DNA of 64,000 bases from Hymenolepis diminuta. Lineage: Eukaryota > Platyhelminthes > Cestoda > Cyclophyllidea > Hymenolepididae. Numbering within the stretch: the stretch's first letter is position 1; each line of letters opens with the position of its first letter. Where the stretch lies: NCBI GenBank assembly GCA_900708905.1, contig CAADRB010000008.1, positions 889,120 through 953,119 on the forward strand. The letters are read 5' to 3'. The position numbers were made by a program, and so were the translations under genes. Shown one piece after another: positions 25,201 to 36,892 of this stretch. The notes under the pieces are model-generated. The model did no database searches. It was not told where the DNA came from and saw only the letters and a program-made list of their open reading frames with translations.

Positions 25201-25554
25201 TCTAAAACTCCATTTCTTCACTCAAAACAAGTGTACTGAAATGTATTTTAAAATATGTTTGAACTCACCAATGTAACTGAAATTTGGCTTTGGTTCTTCT
25301 TCGGTCGTCCTCTGTTGTATTCTGTAATCAGGAAGGAGCATGGGTGCTCCACCAAGAGGAAGATTGTAGCCCCCAGGCGTCCTTGAATATAAAGGCAAAT
25401 CGAGGTTTCCAGGTAAAGGATTCGGTTGAACTGTTTGAAGGGATTGCAATAGGGGAGAAGATTGCAGAAAAGCATTGTTTATTGATTTGAGCTCACCCAG
25501 AAGAAGAGTTGGCGAACAGAGATTAAGAGGCACTAGTTGACTTCGTTCATCCAT
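22258..25554 (-). CDS. foxQ2: Forkhead transcription factor, FoxQ2-like
   Basis: Two exons on the minus strand: 25554-25269 and 22904-22258, joined across a 2,364-nt GT-AG intron (donor GTGAGT, acceptor TTTCAG, phase 1), giving 310 residues. The forkhead DNA-binding domain spans about residues 89-190: it opens KPNFSYI|GLIAKAI, has the recognition helix WRNSIRHNLSLND (about 133-145) and the wing sequence GRSSNGKGHYWGIHPANVED, then a basic run GDFRRRRAQRKVRR. The HPAN-EDF-GDFRRR pattern after the wing is typical of FoxQ2. The last nine residues, FSVASLLGV, form an eh1-like motif of the kind that binds Groucho co-repressors. FoxQ2 proteins act in the nucleus in apical/anterior patterning. The start is the first Met of the open frame, 95 codons before the intron. 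Oddities are the intron inside the domain and G-L-I-A-K in place of the usual A-L-I-A-M. The forkhead family is certain; the FoxQ2 subfamily is likely but untested by phylogeny. Confidence 0.88.
24788..24895 (-). repeat. SINE-like repeat fragment in the forkhead intron
   Basis: The run GAGTAGATGGTAGGCATCCT followed by CTAATGAGAAACTCTCATTT matches the tail of the minus-strand copies at 42350 and 44620. The tRNA-like half is missing. Confidence 0.5.
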
Positions 25555-25639
25555 TATAATAATATATTGCTCTTCAAGTTTTAACTTTAATATCTAATGG
25601 CTTCCAATCACAACTCGTCGCGTGCTTTAATTGTTTACG

Positions 25640-25815
25640 GCTGTTTGCGCTACGAATACAAATAGAAGACGCGCTTAAAGGCCATTGGCTGTGACTGCAT
25701 ACGTGTCCCTGTGCGGTAGTGTGTGCAACGGCGCGCATGCTAGCGAACGCTCGACTGTGATTGATCTTTTCACCCGGATGGAGGGTGGAGGGAGGGGATA
25801 ACCATTGGCTGGCTA
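25640..25815 (-). promoter_or_regulatory. Putative forkhead gene promoter with two CCAAT boxes
   Basis: On the minus strand the identical 10-mer CAGCCAATGG occurs twice, at 25691-25682 and 25811-25802, 120 bp apart and about 130 and 250 bp upstream of the start codon. Both fit the NF-Y site. Between them lies a CpG-rich stretch (GGCGCGCATGCTAGCG at about 25731) that contrasts with the AT-rich surroundings. No clear TATA box is seen at a matching distance. Confidence 0.5.
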
Positions 25816-28603
25816 ATATGCAATATAATGAATAATGAGTTTGGAGAAGAACCAAGTTCAAACGTAAACGGGAAAAGGAGAAAAAAATAAGGTGTTAAAG
25901 ACACGAAAAGGAAATGGAAGATGCATGGTAAGAGAGGGGAAATTAATTGATGATTTGTGTTTGAACCGCATATTACGGCGGCCGCGGTGTTTAATGATGA
26001 ATGAAGGGGCACAAATGAAATATCTCTTTTCTTTCTTGCAGTTGTTGAATTTTGTGTATTTAAGGAATTTACATAGACAGACGCACTGGAATAATTTTTG
26101 TATTATTTTATTTGATGGAAAAGAATTCTATTTTCTCCCCATTCAATTTAGTTTAACTAATTTCGTCAAAAGTGGTCATTATTTCCATTAGCTCCTATTA
26201 TTATCTATAGTAAGGCGAAAACTGCCTAACGTTTAATCATAGGAAAAGATCTGAATAGGGAAAAAAATAAATGAATAAATCTTGAAAGAGAATAGGTTCA
26301 TGTAGAGTTTGAGAATAATGCCATTGTAATATAAACATCTTCCTTCATTTGATTTTTTTGGTTTCGGGTTATACAGCTTTGCTTAATGAGTGGTTTAATA
26401 TTTCGCATTCCAATGTTCCAAAATCCAAATTGGTGGATTTGTTCCCATGAGTATCATAAAGAATTCGTGTCCCCGATTTTCGAAGAAAATTGTCGAATTG
26501 GTTAATTTGAGTGGTTGGTCACACTAACTGGAGGATACTACCATGATTACACCAAAACAAAGCATCCTGGAGTTCATCCAATCAAATATATTGAGATATT
26601 TGTCAATCTAAAGTTGTTCGCTAAAATTACATAATTGCTCTATAGTTTTAAATTTAATTAAGGAGTCAATTCTTGTTGTTCCTTTATTAATCATTTAATA
26701 ATATGTTAAAGATGAAAGACATCTCCATTCCAACTTTTTCCTGGGTTCCATTTTATTTATAATCTCACATATACAAGAATGACTAAATATTTTTTGATTT
26801 AGTTATACCCAATATTTTGACATTGCCTTTACCATGTTAGACAGTTGTCTCTTCCATAATTCATTGACTATTGAGTGTACTTATTTATTGTGAGTAGCAT
26901 GATTTATTTTACTTCATACCAATGTTTAACAGTTACAATTCAAAGCTCATTTTGTACAGCATTTTCTGACCCTTATTTTGGATAGAGGAATGGACACAAA
27001 AATCAGCCCTGGTGAAAAACTATAGTTCTGCCGTCATTCCCTTTATTATTAGACAGAGTTAATGGGTGTGTGAATGGACATCGAACACAAGACCCCCGAC
27101 TTCGCAGATGAGCACGCTATTTTAATTCTTATCTTATTTACGATTGCGGCCCAATAAGAAAATTACAATAGTATTTATGAGTTATACCGTCAATGAATTT
27201 ATGATTATCTATGTTAGTGTGTATTCGTCTATAAGCATATTTTATTTTCTGGTTTTTGGCATTCGAGCCTCCTCCATTCTCGGGTTCTTAACATATGAAT
27301 GATGATTTACTTGTCGTTTTCGGAGAGCAAATGAAAGTTCAGTGGTTTATAGGTATGTCTGACATCAGATGTTGCGTGTCTGTTAAATGTTGATAGGGAT
27401 ACTGTAATTAGAATGACCAAACACTGCTAAAAATACTGATAAACAGGAGGATTATTAAATCCAAGCCTCTTAATCTGCGATGCTTCATAATATTACCTTC
27501 CTATCCAAAGATGGTGGATCTGAAGGCATACCAACTTCAAGACGATTTTGCTATGATTTTAATACGTTTTTGTTTATTAGATTTGAGTCAATTGATCAAT
27601 TTAATTGATCTCAGTTAAGGTACTTCCGTTATTTGATCGAGTTAATTAAGATATATACCCTTCAAAATTTACAGATCTTAAAGGCTAACAAGGATCGGCA
27701 TTTTCCACATTAGAAGGAGAGACATAAGATGGACAAGTGGTATATTGGACGAGTGCAGCGGAATTAAAGAGAAGTGCCCCAACAGAAGAGAGAATATAGC
27801 AGCTGCTGTCTGACATATCGTCAATTTTACATAATGGATTCTCATAATAAGATTTAAATTAACGTCAACTGTAACTTAGGGCAAATGGGCTTTGCCAAAA
27901 ATCTTAAGAAAATTTTTAATTGTAATCTGAAACGAAGTCACGGATTTTCAATAGCTTTAAAAATTGAATTTTTCTGCTATAGTGTAGTCTTTCAAATGAA
28001 ATAACAGGGTGGAAAGGTGCTATAGCCAACAGATGTCTATCGACACCTGGCGATTAGGAATGATTGACTGGCGATAGGATCCCCACTACAGTGTCCACAG
28101 GTGGTCCCGCTGTGTCTTTGTGTGTTTGTACATGAATACCTAAACAGATGTCGATCATCATGCCGAGACACCGACAACGAGACATGACTGATTGTTTTAC
28201 ATATAAACCTAATTTACTTATTAATAAATTTGGGTGAGTTCCCTGCCACCTCTGAACTGATCTGGCGATATGAGTGGCTTGATTTATTCTATCTATTCGA
28301 TCGATGTGACCCCGGTAAACTTAACGTTATTACAAAAGAACATTAACAAAAGTTGCTACAGAAAATTTTATTCCTGCTACACAAATATTATTAGAAAACG
28401 AAAGATGTCATTTTATGATAATAAAGTAAAATTTGATAAATTGTGAAAATTTCATTTACTGAAAAATAATGAGCATTAAATATGAAGAAGTTTGAAGGAT
28501 GAATCCCCTCTTCTCCGAAATATTTATTTTTCGTCATCCCTAATCATCACCAAATTTGATTATCCTGTCTTTATAGTAATCTCTGTAAATCTTTAACCTT
28601 TCG
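25816..28603. other. Intergenic, no gene seen
   Basis: No recognisable gene. A SINE-like copy lies at 27000-27130. A somewhat GC-richer stretch at 28020-28200 has no identity that I can assign. The remainder is AT-rich. Confidence 0.5.
27000..27130 (-). repeat. SINE-like tRNA-derived repeat
   Basis: On the minus strand it shows the family order: a degraded A-box region (GTGCTCATCTGCGAAGTCGG), a B-box-like GTGTTCGATGTCC, then the body with GGAATGACGGCAGAAC. It is a diverged copy of the repeat at 33515. Confidence 0.5.
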
Positions 28604-29035
28604 TGTGACCCAAGCACTCCATAGACAAACATCGTGTGCCCTCAACTGACCTATTTCTCATCGATCGGAAAAGGTAAGCATTACCTCGGACGATAGCAGC
28701 AGACACCGCTTAGTCGGCCCTGCTATTAACCAGTTTTGTCTGCACTGGCCCTTCCTTTTCCTACAAATCGTCCCGACCAATTAAAGCTCGCATACAATTA
28801 TATCCTTATGCGTGTCCTCACCCAAAGTGCCGATTATAAATAGCCTCCATCAGACACACACAGACAACACACACAGGGGACCCTAGCTCGTCAAACTCAT
28901 CTCCCGTTGCTCAATCCTTCTCTGATTCCCTATTTTCCCTTGAGACTCTGTACTGAGCTTTATTCAATACAACCTGGTCAACGCAATCCTTGGTGTTCTT
29001 TTTCTTTCATTTACTGTTAGCCATCTGCCGCTACA
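28604..29035 (+). mobile_element. LTR-like sequence, possibly a solo or truncated LTR
   Basis: This 432-bp stretch starts TGTGACCC and ends GCTACA, and so has the TG...CA ends of retroviral-type LTRs. It is GC-richer than its surroundings and holds a TATA-like box (TATAAATAG at about 28838) near its middle. Just after its end (29039-29048) comes TGGTGACCCC, which can pair with the 3' end of tRNA-Trp; CsRn1-type Ty3/gypsy elements of flatworms use that primer. No gag-pol coding follows and no second LTR was found, so it is at most a remnant or a non-coding short element. The left end is my choice and is not fixed by a target-site duplication. Confidence 0.45.
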
Positions 29036-29038
29036 AAC

Positions 29039-29048
29039 TGGTGACCCC
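29039..29048 (+). other. Primer-binding-site-like sequence (tRNA-Trp type)
   Basis: TGGTGACCCC is complementary to the last ten bases of animal tRNA-Trp including CCA, and it lies three bases after the LTR-like end. The match stops after about ten bases, shorter than usual for an active element. Confidence 0.4.
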
Positions 29049-29051
29049 CTA

Positions 29052-31757
29052 TAAGTTAAATGAAAAGCTTATCAATTGCGAACATTATTTCTACTAGAAA
29101 AGATGACATAAAATGTGAATATGTACGTAAAGTACCGTCACTTCTGACAATTTTGTGAGATTCTACTATTCTATTAATGGGAAATAATTCTTAATTACTT
29201 CACTCTATGAGCACTTTAGAACTGATCTAGTTCTAACATGAACCAGAGAGACGATGTTGGCATGCAATTAACCACATTTGATTATGAAATGTAAAATAAC
29301 CCAAAAATAACGTGTAAAATTCAAGGTAACAACAGACAAAGGAATAGGGTTGAATAAGAACATATCACAAAGGAACATACAGGGGAGATTTATTCAATCA
29401 GCAGGTCAGGGCAGTTTAGGGCAAACTGATTCGGAACACTACACACCACATGATAATTTTAAATAGAATTTCATGTATTAGCTTACAATATTGGCTCCTC
29501 CAGAGAATGTTTTCAAACGTGTCTTAGTTATATTTCACACGCGTTGGAAAGAGGAATTACAATTCGTTTGTCACTTTGGGGGTTATAAAAGAAGAATTTC
29601 TCTGCTGTTATAACTGATAAAGGTGACCGCTTTTTTAGGATCCATGGCAAAAAATTAAGTCCTGTTCGACAGTCCTCCTGGTCTTTTATAATTTATTGAC
29701 GATTTCCCACTATTATTTCTCTCAGAACACTACTTACCTGCGCATTTAGGCAAATTTTTCGAATTAAATCTAATTATCTCTTACGAATTTAGCACAAAGA
29801 TAAATTAAAAATTAAAAAAGTAACTTCAAATAAAATTATCAATGATTTATTTATTTTAATCGACATGTAAATTCTTTAATAGGTCGGAATTAACGGTTAA
29901 AGCAAATCCATTCAGTTGAAAGGAACGAAAAACTTTGCTACAAAATGAGACAGCAGAATTCAATATTTTAGAAGAAATTTACCAACCCATAGCAATTCCT
30001 GAAAGTGAAATAATTTCATCAAACTACCTAAAATAGAAAGTCTCCGAAGAAATTTACTACAAGCTCTTTTTGTGAGTGACGATTCCAAAACCAAAAACTA
30101 TTTTAGTACGGAAAAACCTCAAAAAAATGCCAGTGATCTAGCAATAAGTAGCTAACTTATTGAAAACCTATATTTAGGAACTGTTGCGCCATCCTATCGA
30201 GCGTACATGCCCAGTCTAATTGACCGTTGAATAACAAAGAACTCAAAACTAGTCAAATTTACTTAGTTTATTTTAATTTTGCCTCTTCTTCACAACAAAA
30301 ATTCCTCCTGCTCAGAGTTGCTGCTTGTCTTCTCTTTCGATTTCCAAACGTTCTTTTTGCTCATTTTTTTATTTTTTCCATTCTTACCCTTTCCAATAAA
30401 AATGTGGTTAAACTTGACTCTTAATCTTCTCAATTGAAAAGGCTGCTATTTCCCGTTAAACTTTCTGAAGCTCTAGAGTTCGTGAGGGAATAGTTAGCCA
30501 AGCTTGGTCGGGCTCTTGATGTAATTCCACTTCATCTTACCCCACTTTACACTTTTACTAATTTCCAATCTCGAAATTATCTCACTTGTTCAACTTAATG
30601 ACGAAAGTAGTGATATAAGGTTATTATAAATATTGTAGTTCTGTTAACCTCCCAAAGTAGTCACAAAGACCCCCCGAATTCAATAACAACATGGGATTAA
30701 ACAAACCTCACAATGTACATTAACTTCTGCAAATCAATAACTGTGCCATTTAACATATTAAAAAAATGCGCAAGTTTTATGAATAATTGGCAATAAATTG
30801 TCAATTTGCTTTTTCGGGGACAAAACTTATTCTAAAAATTGCCAGCAATCTCTATGTCGAGCATTGCTTGTTTTCCTATCCATGAAAAGTGCAAATTCCA
30901 TTTATTTTGAACTCTGCACGAAGTGAATAACCTTTAACTTTTAATTCTACTCTGATTTGCATTCTTTTCGTCAAATTATTTCTACTGGACTAGTTAATTT
31001 TATCGAAATTTGATATTTAATCACGTTTCACTTCGCTGTTGAAATTATTTATCAGATAATCAGATAATTCGAATTTTAACCAAAAGGAATTTTCATAATT
31101 TTTAGTGCAAAGCAGCTCAGACCATGAACCACCAGTTCTCTCTTCTGGTTTTCAATGTTGTTGGTTGCAAGGACAATTTCTTAACATTACACAAGCATTG
31201 TACATTCAATCTTTGATATGTTCTATCTTCCGAGCAAATTATGACATAAATAAAACTGTAAACATTGCAAACCTGATGACCACATGTTTTTCCGATTACT
31301 AATTATTACATGTAAATTAACGAAAAGTGAGGCAGACGAAGAGCAGTAGCCAAAATCTATAAAACTGTGACTGGTTATTAAGACATGAAAAGAAGTATTT
31401 AAAATTGCATACTGAATTACCTCAAATGATATTAGCGATTATAAAAATTATATTAAGGAGAAGAAAAGGATTTTTTGTGAAAAAATAACCTTATAAGATG
31501 TATAACAAGTTAAATTGAGAATTAAAAAGGCAACAGCCGCAGACGATATTTTATGAGGTCAAAAATTAATAAAATCGCACTTTAAAAAGGACTTATCATA
31601 GGTTTTTAATACTGAACACTTGTGAAATTGCAATTTCCCGGTTAGTCGATACTCTTCACTAGCGAACTTGCGCTTGATTTGAAATACCTTGGACTCGCGA
31701 GAAACGTGCAATTTGCTGTTTAGCTTGTGGTCCTAGTGTAGCTCAATTTTGCAAATA
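29052..31757. other. Intergenic and PUM3 upstream region
   Basis: No gene recognised. The last ~150 bp before the PUM3 start (about 31610-31757) is a little less AT-rich, with a few CpGs (CTCGCGAGAAACG at about 31694), and may contain the promoter and 5' UTR. No firm TATA or CCAAT element was seen. Confidence 0.45.
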
Positions 31758-34700
31758 ATGTTGGATAATAAAAACAAGAAAGAGGTATAATCTTACGACT
31801 TTCGGTGATAATGTTATTTTATCAGTTGAGGAATCACGGGGGCTCTGAGAATGCCAAGTTGGTCTTGTCAGAAAAATCCAAAAAGCATAAGAGGATGGCC
31901 TTCGCAAAGAAGCCTGCAGAGGAAGCTTTTACTAACGTAAATCGTTCCTGATTTATAATTTGCTACTATTTTTGTGTTTAGTTTGACGATGTGGAGATAC
32001 CGGAGAATCAACAGTTTCCGAAAATGGTTACCGTTGAAGGTGGAGTTTTCAATGTAAGTCTGCTTTTCATTGGCTGTTGAAATTATTAACAACAATAAAT
32101 TTAACGATTTATTTTCTTTTTCAGAAAAAGATCAAGGACAAACGTAAGTTGTCTTCTCTTTTTGATAGGGTTGTATTTATAACCGAGTTAAATTTCATCC
32201 ACTTGCTCTTTTATACTTTCAAGGTTTTGCAACAAAAAAAGAACGAAGACAGGCTCGTCTTCAAGCTAAGAAACACTCAGATGTAGTTCCCGACCTTTTA
32301 GCAGATTGGGAAATTCTTCGTAGGGATTCAACTGAGACGTCAGAGAAACATAAACTCGTTGAAAAGATGATTGCAGCCTCTAAAGTAGGTTATTTTTAGG
32401 TAAAGTTTAATCGTCATCAAAATAATAAATTTTTCCTCCAGACAAAGCTAATGGACCTAAGTCGAGCGAGAGATACGTCAAGGATTGTTGAATCAATGAT
32501 CCAATTAGGCACAGAGGCTCAGCGTTGGGCTATTTTCGCTGAACTTAAGAATCTTTTTCGCTATTTGGCTATGTCTCAATACGGAAAGCATGTGGTCATC
32601 AAGCTCATTAATTACGGAGCAAAGGAACACAGGCTTGAACTTTTTAAGGTACTCTTTATAATCTAACGGATAGTTATGCTTGTATATGATGATATTAAGT
32701 ACTACTTTTTGATTATTTCCATAGTCATTCAGAGGTCATGTTGCCAAATTACTTCGTCACAAGCATGCCGCCGAGGTGATAGAATTGCTCTACAATGACT
32801 ATGCTACCGCCTCTCAACGAGCCTTCATTTTACAGGAGACGTATGGACAACATTTTGCTCTCCAGCTCACAGCAAACAATGTCACTAGTCTCCAGCAAGC
32901 GCTTGATCTTAATCCGGACAAGAGAACTACCATTTTGGCCAACCTAAACGATCTTCTAGTCACAATGGTCTCAAAGTAGGTTAATTAGTCCGTTGGCGCC
33001 TAACCACTTTGGCAAATTATAGTTTGTAACTCTAGCGATGTATCTCCAAATTTTTTGGGAGGCCACTGATGTTTATAATAGTAAATAAGTAAATAATGCG
33101 TTGTCGGTTGAATGAATATGCAAGTCTTCAAAGATTGAACATTCATGAAATCAATGCTCATTGATGCATATTCAATGTGTATGCCCGATCACATTGGCAG
33201 GGTGGAGTTCCTCATTGGCGAAGTTTCAGAATATCTTCCTTCTACTCATCCTCAGTAAAGAATAACGAACTATAGTATTCATTATAGATGAACAGTTTTC
33301 ACTCATTCGTGATAAATCTGTTCGGTAATTTTACATTTGTATATCCATCGCTAGTGGATCTGAGACATAACGCTCAACAAACCAATTGGCACGCATTCAC
33401 TGAAAGTCCTGACCAACTGAACTAGTCAGTAGAATGTCAATTTCATTCATTAGAGTTTCTAGTGTGCTGCTCCTCTGCCCGAAATGAGTTTTGGGAAAGT
33501 CTGTTGAAAGTCGTCTGTGTGCGAATGGTGTAGTGGTTAGTTTGCGAAGTCAGGAGTCACGAGTTCAATGGCCATTGGTTCATATTCAGTGAGAGGAATG
33601 GCTGACGACACTGGCTAAGTTTGGCTAAAATAGGGTGGCAAAATCGGTCTTACCATGGAGGCTCCGTGATAATATCCCTCGGCCCAAGATGAGTATTGGT
33701 TAGTACTTTCATAAAAAGGCTTGGGATTTAATCATCTGTACGTCCTGACCTTACTGGTTAATGCACTTATTCGGAGGTCATGAGGTTGATGTACGTCCAG
33801 TATAGCTAATGGGCTCGAGATGTATTCTTTGTTGAAAACAAGAGTGTATTTGATTGTTTATCTATAGCAAGTTTTGCTTTATCCCTCCATTTTAAACTTC
33901 GCAGGGGTCTGATGCGATTAAGCATAGTTCAACATCTTCTTTTGGAGTACTTGACAGTCATGCTCCAGTCATCTGATATCCTGAAACTCCAGACAGAAAT
34001 TTCCTTCAAACCTCCAACAGAGCAAAAACTCGTTCAAAATGAATATGATGATGACGATAAGGACTATGACTCTCATGTTGAAATGGAAGATAATGTGGAG
34101 GAAATTAAAGGGAGAAACGAAGCTCCCAGACGCGAGGAACGCCTATCTGTTCTTGTAGAGGCAATTCTTGAAGTTGGAATAGTGTCTATGCTGCACACCA
34201 GAGAAGGTGTCAAAGCTTCTCTCGCCGTACTCTGGATCTGTCCTCCCAAGGAACGCAAAACACTCCTGAAATCCCTCAAAACTTGTGTTTCATCAATCGC
34301 TGAAAATGAAAATGGACATATCTTTTTGATGGGTTTGTTAGATGCGGTAGATGACACCAAACTACTCGCCAAGTCGATTATAAAAGAAATTATCGAAGAT
34401 CTAGAGGATATTGTCAATCATCCACATGCTAGAAAGATTCTCCTCTACGCTCTCTCACCTCGTGATCCAAGGCATTTTGCTCCAGCCCTCATCAACTCAT
34501 TCATTGTTGGAGGGGACAATTCTCCCTTCACTAAGAAGCCTCTAGCTGTGCGTGCTCTTGAGCTGCGTTCAAATCTAGTTGGTCTTCTGCCCGCTATGCT
34601 TCAATTAGTCATCGGACAGAATCATAATAATTCCCTACTGAAATTCTTTGTTGGATCTCCTGATTATCCCGCCCCCTTCTTTGATAGATCAAGGATTGTC

Positions 34701-35667
34701 CTGCTGACAGAAATTCTTATCAAAAGTTCCACCCATGAACTGCAGTTTGCCACAGCTTGTGAACAATTCAAACGGAGTGGAGATAAGGAGGTGGAAAGGT
34801 TGAAGATTGCCGGGGAGAAATCAATCCCAATTCTTACACCAGATGACTTAGAACTCATTGAAAAGGATAGAAATCGGGCTATGAAGCATTTTGTGGAGGT
34901 GGTTTTGGCTTTGCCCGACTTCCAGCCAATTGGTGTTCCGACGAAAAAGACTTCCCAATCAGCTGAGGACAGAAGGCTTCTACAATCGCAAAGAAGAAAG
35001 CGGGCTCTGGCAGCTGCTTTGAGTGAAGGGGTCAAGAAACGGAAAATTGTAGGTCCCTTGGCTGTTTACCTTTCTGTTTAAATTTAAGAATATGCTTAAC
35101 TCTTCGGTTTACGCTTATTTATAGGATGTGAAGGCCTTCACTAATACAGAAGATGGGGAAGAAGGAGGTGTGGGAGTACCGATGGATACTTCAGCTTTAT
35201 GCGAAGACGCTTTTCCCACAAACGCACCGTTCTTGGAACGTCCAGAAGGTCAGATTCTTATGAGTCGCATGATTCAGAATGAGAAGAAGAGTGGATCATG
35301 TAAGTGATATGGCTAGTGCAATCCGCTGTTACCGTCGTAAAGCTGTCATGTCTTGTTTTTTTGTTACGATTTTAGATGAATTCTCTCGTTTGGTGTGCGA
35401 AATGGTTCCAGAGAAAACTCTTCAGGCCTGGTTGACCTGTAATCGTTCCTGCTTTACGCTTGTTCAGTGAGTCCTGTTTTTAGTTGTAATTCCACCCTTC
35501 ATTTATTAATGTACTTAATCCTCCATTTATTGTATAGTTTGTACGAGTTAAATGATGAGGTAATTTGCAAAAAGCTGAAGGAAATATTGGGAGCTCGGAA
35601 GGAGTTGATTGTGGGTTCTCCATTAACCGGAGCGAAGATTTTGGCGAAATACTTGTTCTGCAATTGA
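31758..35667 (+). CDS. PUM3: PUM3 / Penguin, Pumilio-repeat ribosome-biogenesis protein
   Basis: Eleven exons: 31758-31784, 31826-31936, 31982-32053, 32125-32143, 32224-32384, 32442-32648, 32725-32975, 33905-35048, 35125-35299, 35376-35466, 35538-35667. All junctions are GT-AG and phases agree, giving 795 residues. PUM3 is a nucleolar RNA/DNA-binding protein with an L-shaped array of Puf-like repeats, needed for pre-rRNA processing (yeast Puf6 family). Visible features are a Lys-rich N-terminus (to about residue 50), a KKERRQARLQAKKHSD helix (about 80-95), Puf-like repeats with YGKHVVIKLINYG and GQHFALQLTANN, then LHTREGVKASLAVLWICPPK (about 379-398) and LLYALSPRDPRHFAPALINS (about 462-481), the family's CPL region. 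It is longer than the human protein (648), partly through an acidic insert (EYDDDDKDYDSHVEMED, about 329-345). Exons 1 and 2 are the least certain because conservation is low there. Nine of ten introns are 41-80 nt; intron 7 (929 nt) holds repeats. Confidence 0.9.
33515..33720 (+). repeat. SINE-like tRNA-derived repeat in PUM3 intron 7
   Basis: One of the best copies. The tRNA-like head GTGTAGTGGTTAGTTTGCGA (A-box region) and CACGAGTTCAATGGCC (B-box region) are followed by the family body: GGAATGGCTGACGACACTGG, CTAAGTTTGGCTAAAATAGG, GTGGCAAAATCGGTC and a short tail. Length is about 200 bp. Confidence 0.7.
33735..33815 (+). repeat. SINE-like head fragment
   Basis: A second tRNA-like head directly follows the previous copy: ACTGGTTAATGCACTTATTC, then GGAGGTCATGAGGTTGATGT. 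The body is missing. PUM3 intron 7 thus holds at least two insertions. Confidence 0.4.
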
Positions 35668-35732
35668 AGATTGTCTTTTTAAAACCTTTCTATGAAAGCT
35701 GTGTATATTCTTAACATGAATATTTGGTCAAT

Positions 35733-35738
35733 AATACA
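35733..35738 (+). terminator. Possible PUM3 poly(A) signal
   Basis: AATACA, a known weaker variant of AATAAA, 66 nt after the PUM3 stop codon. No canonical AATAAA is closer. Confidence 0.35.
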
Positions 35739-35739
35739 T

Positions 35740-36892
35740 TTACATGACTTTGTTGTATTTGGACAAGACGGGAACAATTTGAGATTATGAACGAGATTCT
35801 CTCATCTTTCACTCTTAAGAGATGGTGTATAAGTATTCAGGATTTTGATTTATTTGAGAATTGTTTGCAAAGGTGTAGCTGACTAACCAAAGATATATTT
35901 TCCTGTCAACTGTAGAGTTATTATGGAACATGATTAAGAGCATATAACTCAACAGCATCCGCTGTTATACATCAAGACCGCTTTGTAAAAGTAGGGGACA
36001 CGCTTGAATTTTTGGTATCGCTCGATCTTAAAACGAACAGGCAACTTAACTACATAAATGCTCTGAACCACGTTTAGGGAAGTGAATAAGCATTAGTGCA
36101 TGGAAAGGAGGAACTAGAGCGAACTTGAAGGGGAAGGTGTATGAACCAAGCGAGTAATGCCCTAGGCATTAGGTGTAGATATTTATCATAACACCAAAGA
36201 ATGTCTTCTCAATTATCAACGGAGGTGGTGATGCATTGATGGTTCTGAGCCAGAAGCAACACGTGGTTGATAGTAAAAAAAAAACATTTTAAGATAGTTT
36301 TAACTTAGGGACCACCAAGTAGAAAAAGAGTAAAATTAGTAAGCTATAGGTCTAACTAGTTGCTGCATGAAATTAGAAGACAGGTAAACTTTTATTACAA
36401 GAAAGAGGCGAGAAATTTTGTTAGCCACCAAGCTAGTAAACTGATTTTTTGTAAGATTGCGAGGCTGAAACGTTATTATATATTGTTCTTGTTCTTGATT
36501 AAAGTACAAATAAATCACATCTTAATAGAGACTGTGCATTGCTCGAAAATAGGGTTGGATAAAGTAACCTAATAAAAATGCCGTAAATAATCTGTACTTA
36601 TATACATTAAATTCCTTCTAATTTTCTAATCTGCTCATAAATGTCTGAAAATATCCTCTTTCTATATTATTTGCTGAATATTGAACTTTTAAAACAAACA
36701 TTATTGGCAGAAGATAAATCGATTCGTTTTTTTCTTTAAAATTATTATACATTATTCGCTCAAATTAATAAATTCTTGGCTCAGTGAAGCTCAAATAAGA
36801 AATTCTCTTTGTTATATGCCGCTAAGATCATTTTTTGCGACCTTGGCGCTCCTTATATTCTGTCGAACAGTACCTTCACATCCTTACATGGG
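35740..36892. other. Intergenic between PUM3 and Unkempt
   Basis: About 1.15 kb without a recognisable gene. The part from about 36830 to 36930 is less AT-rich and probably belongs to the Unkempt promoter. Confidence 0.5.
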
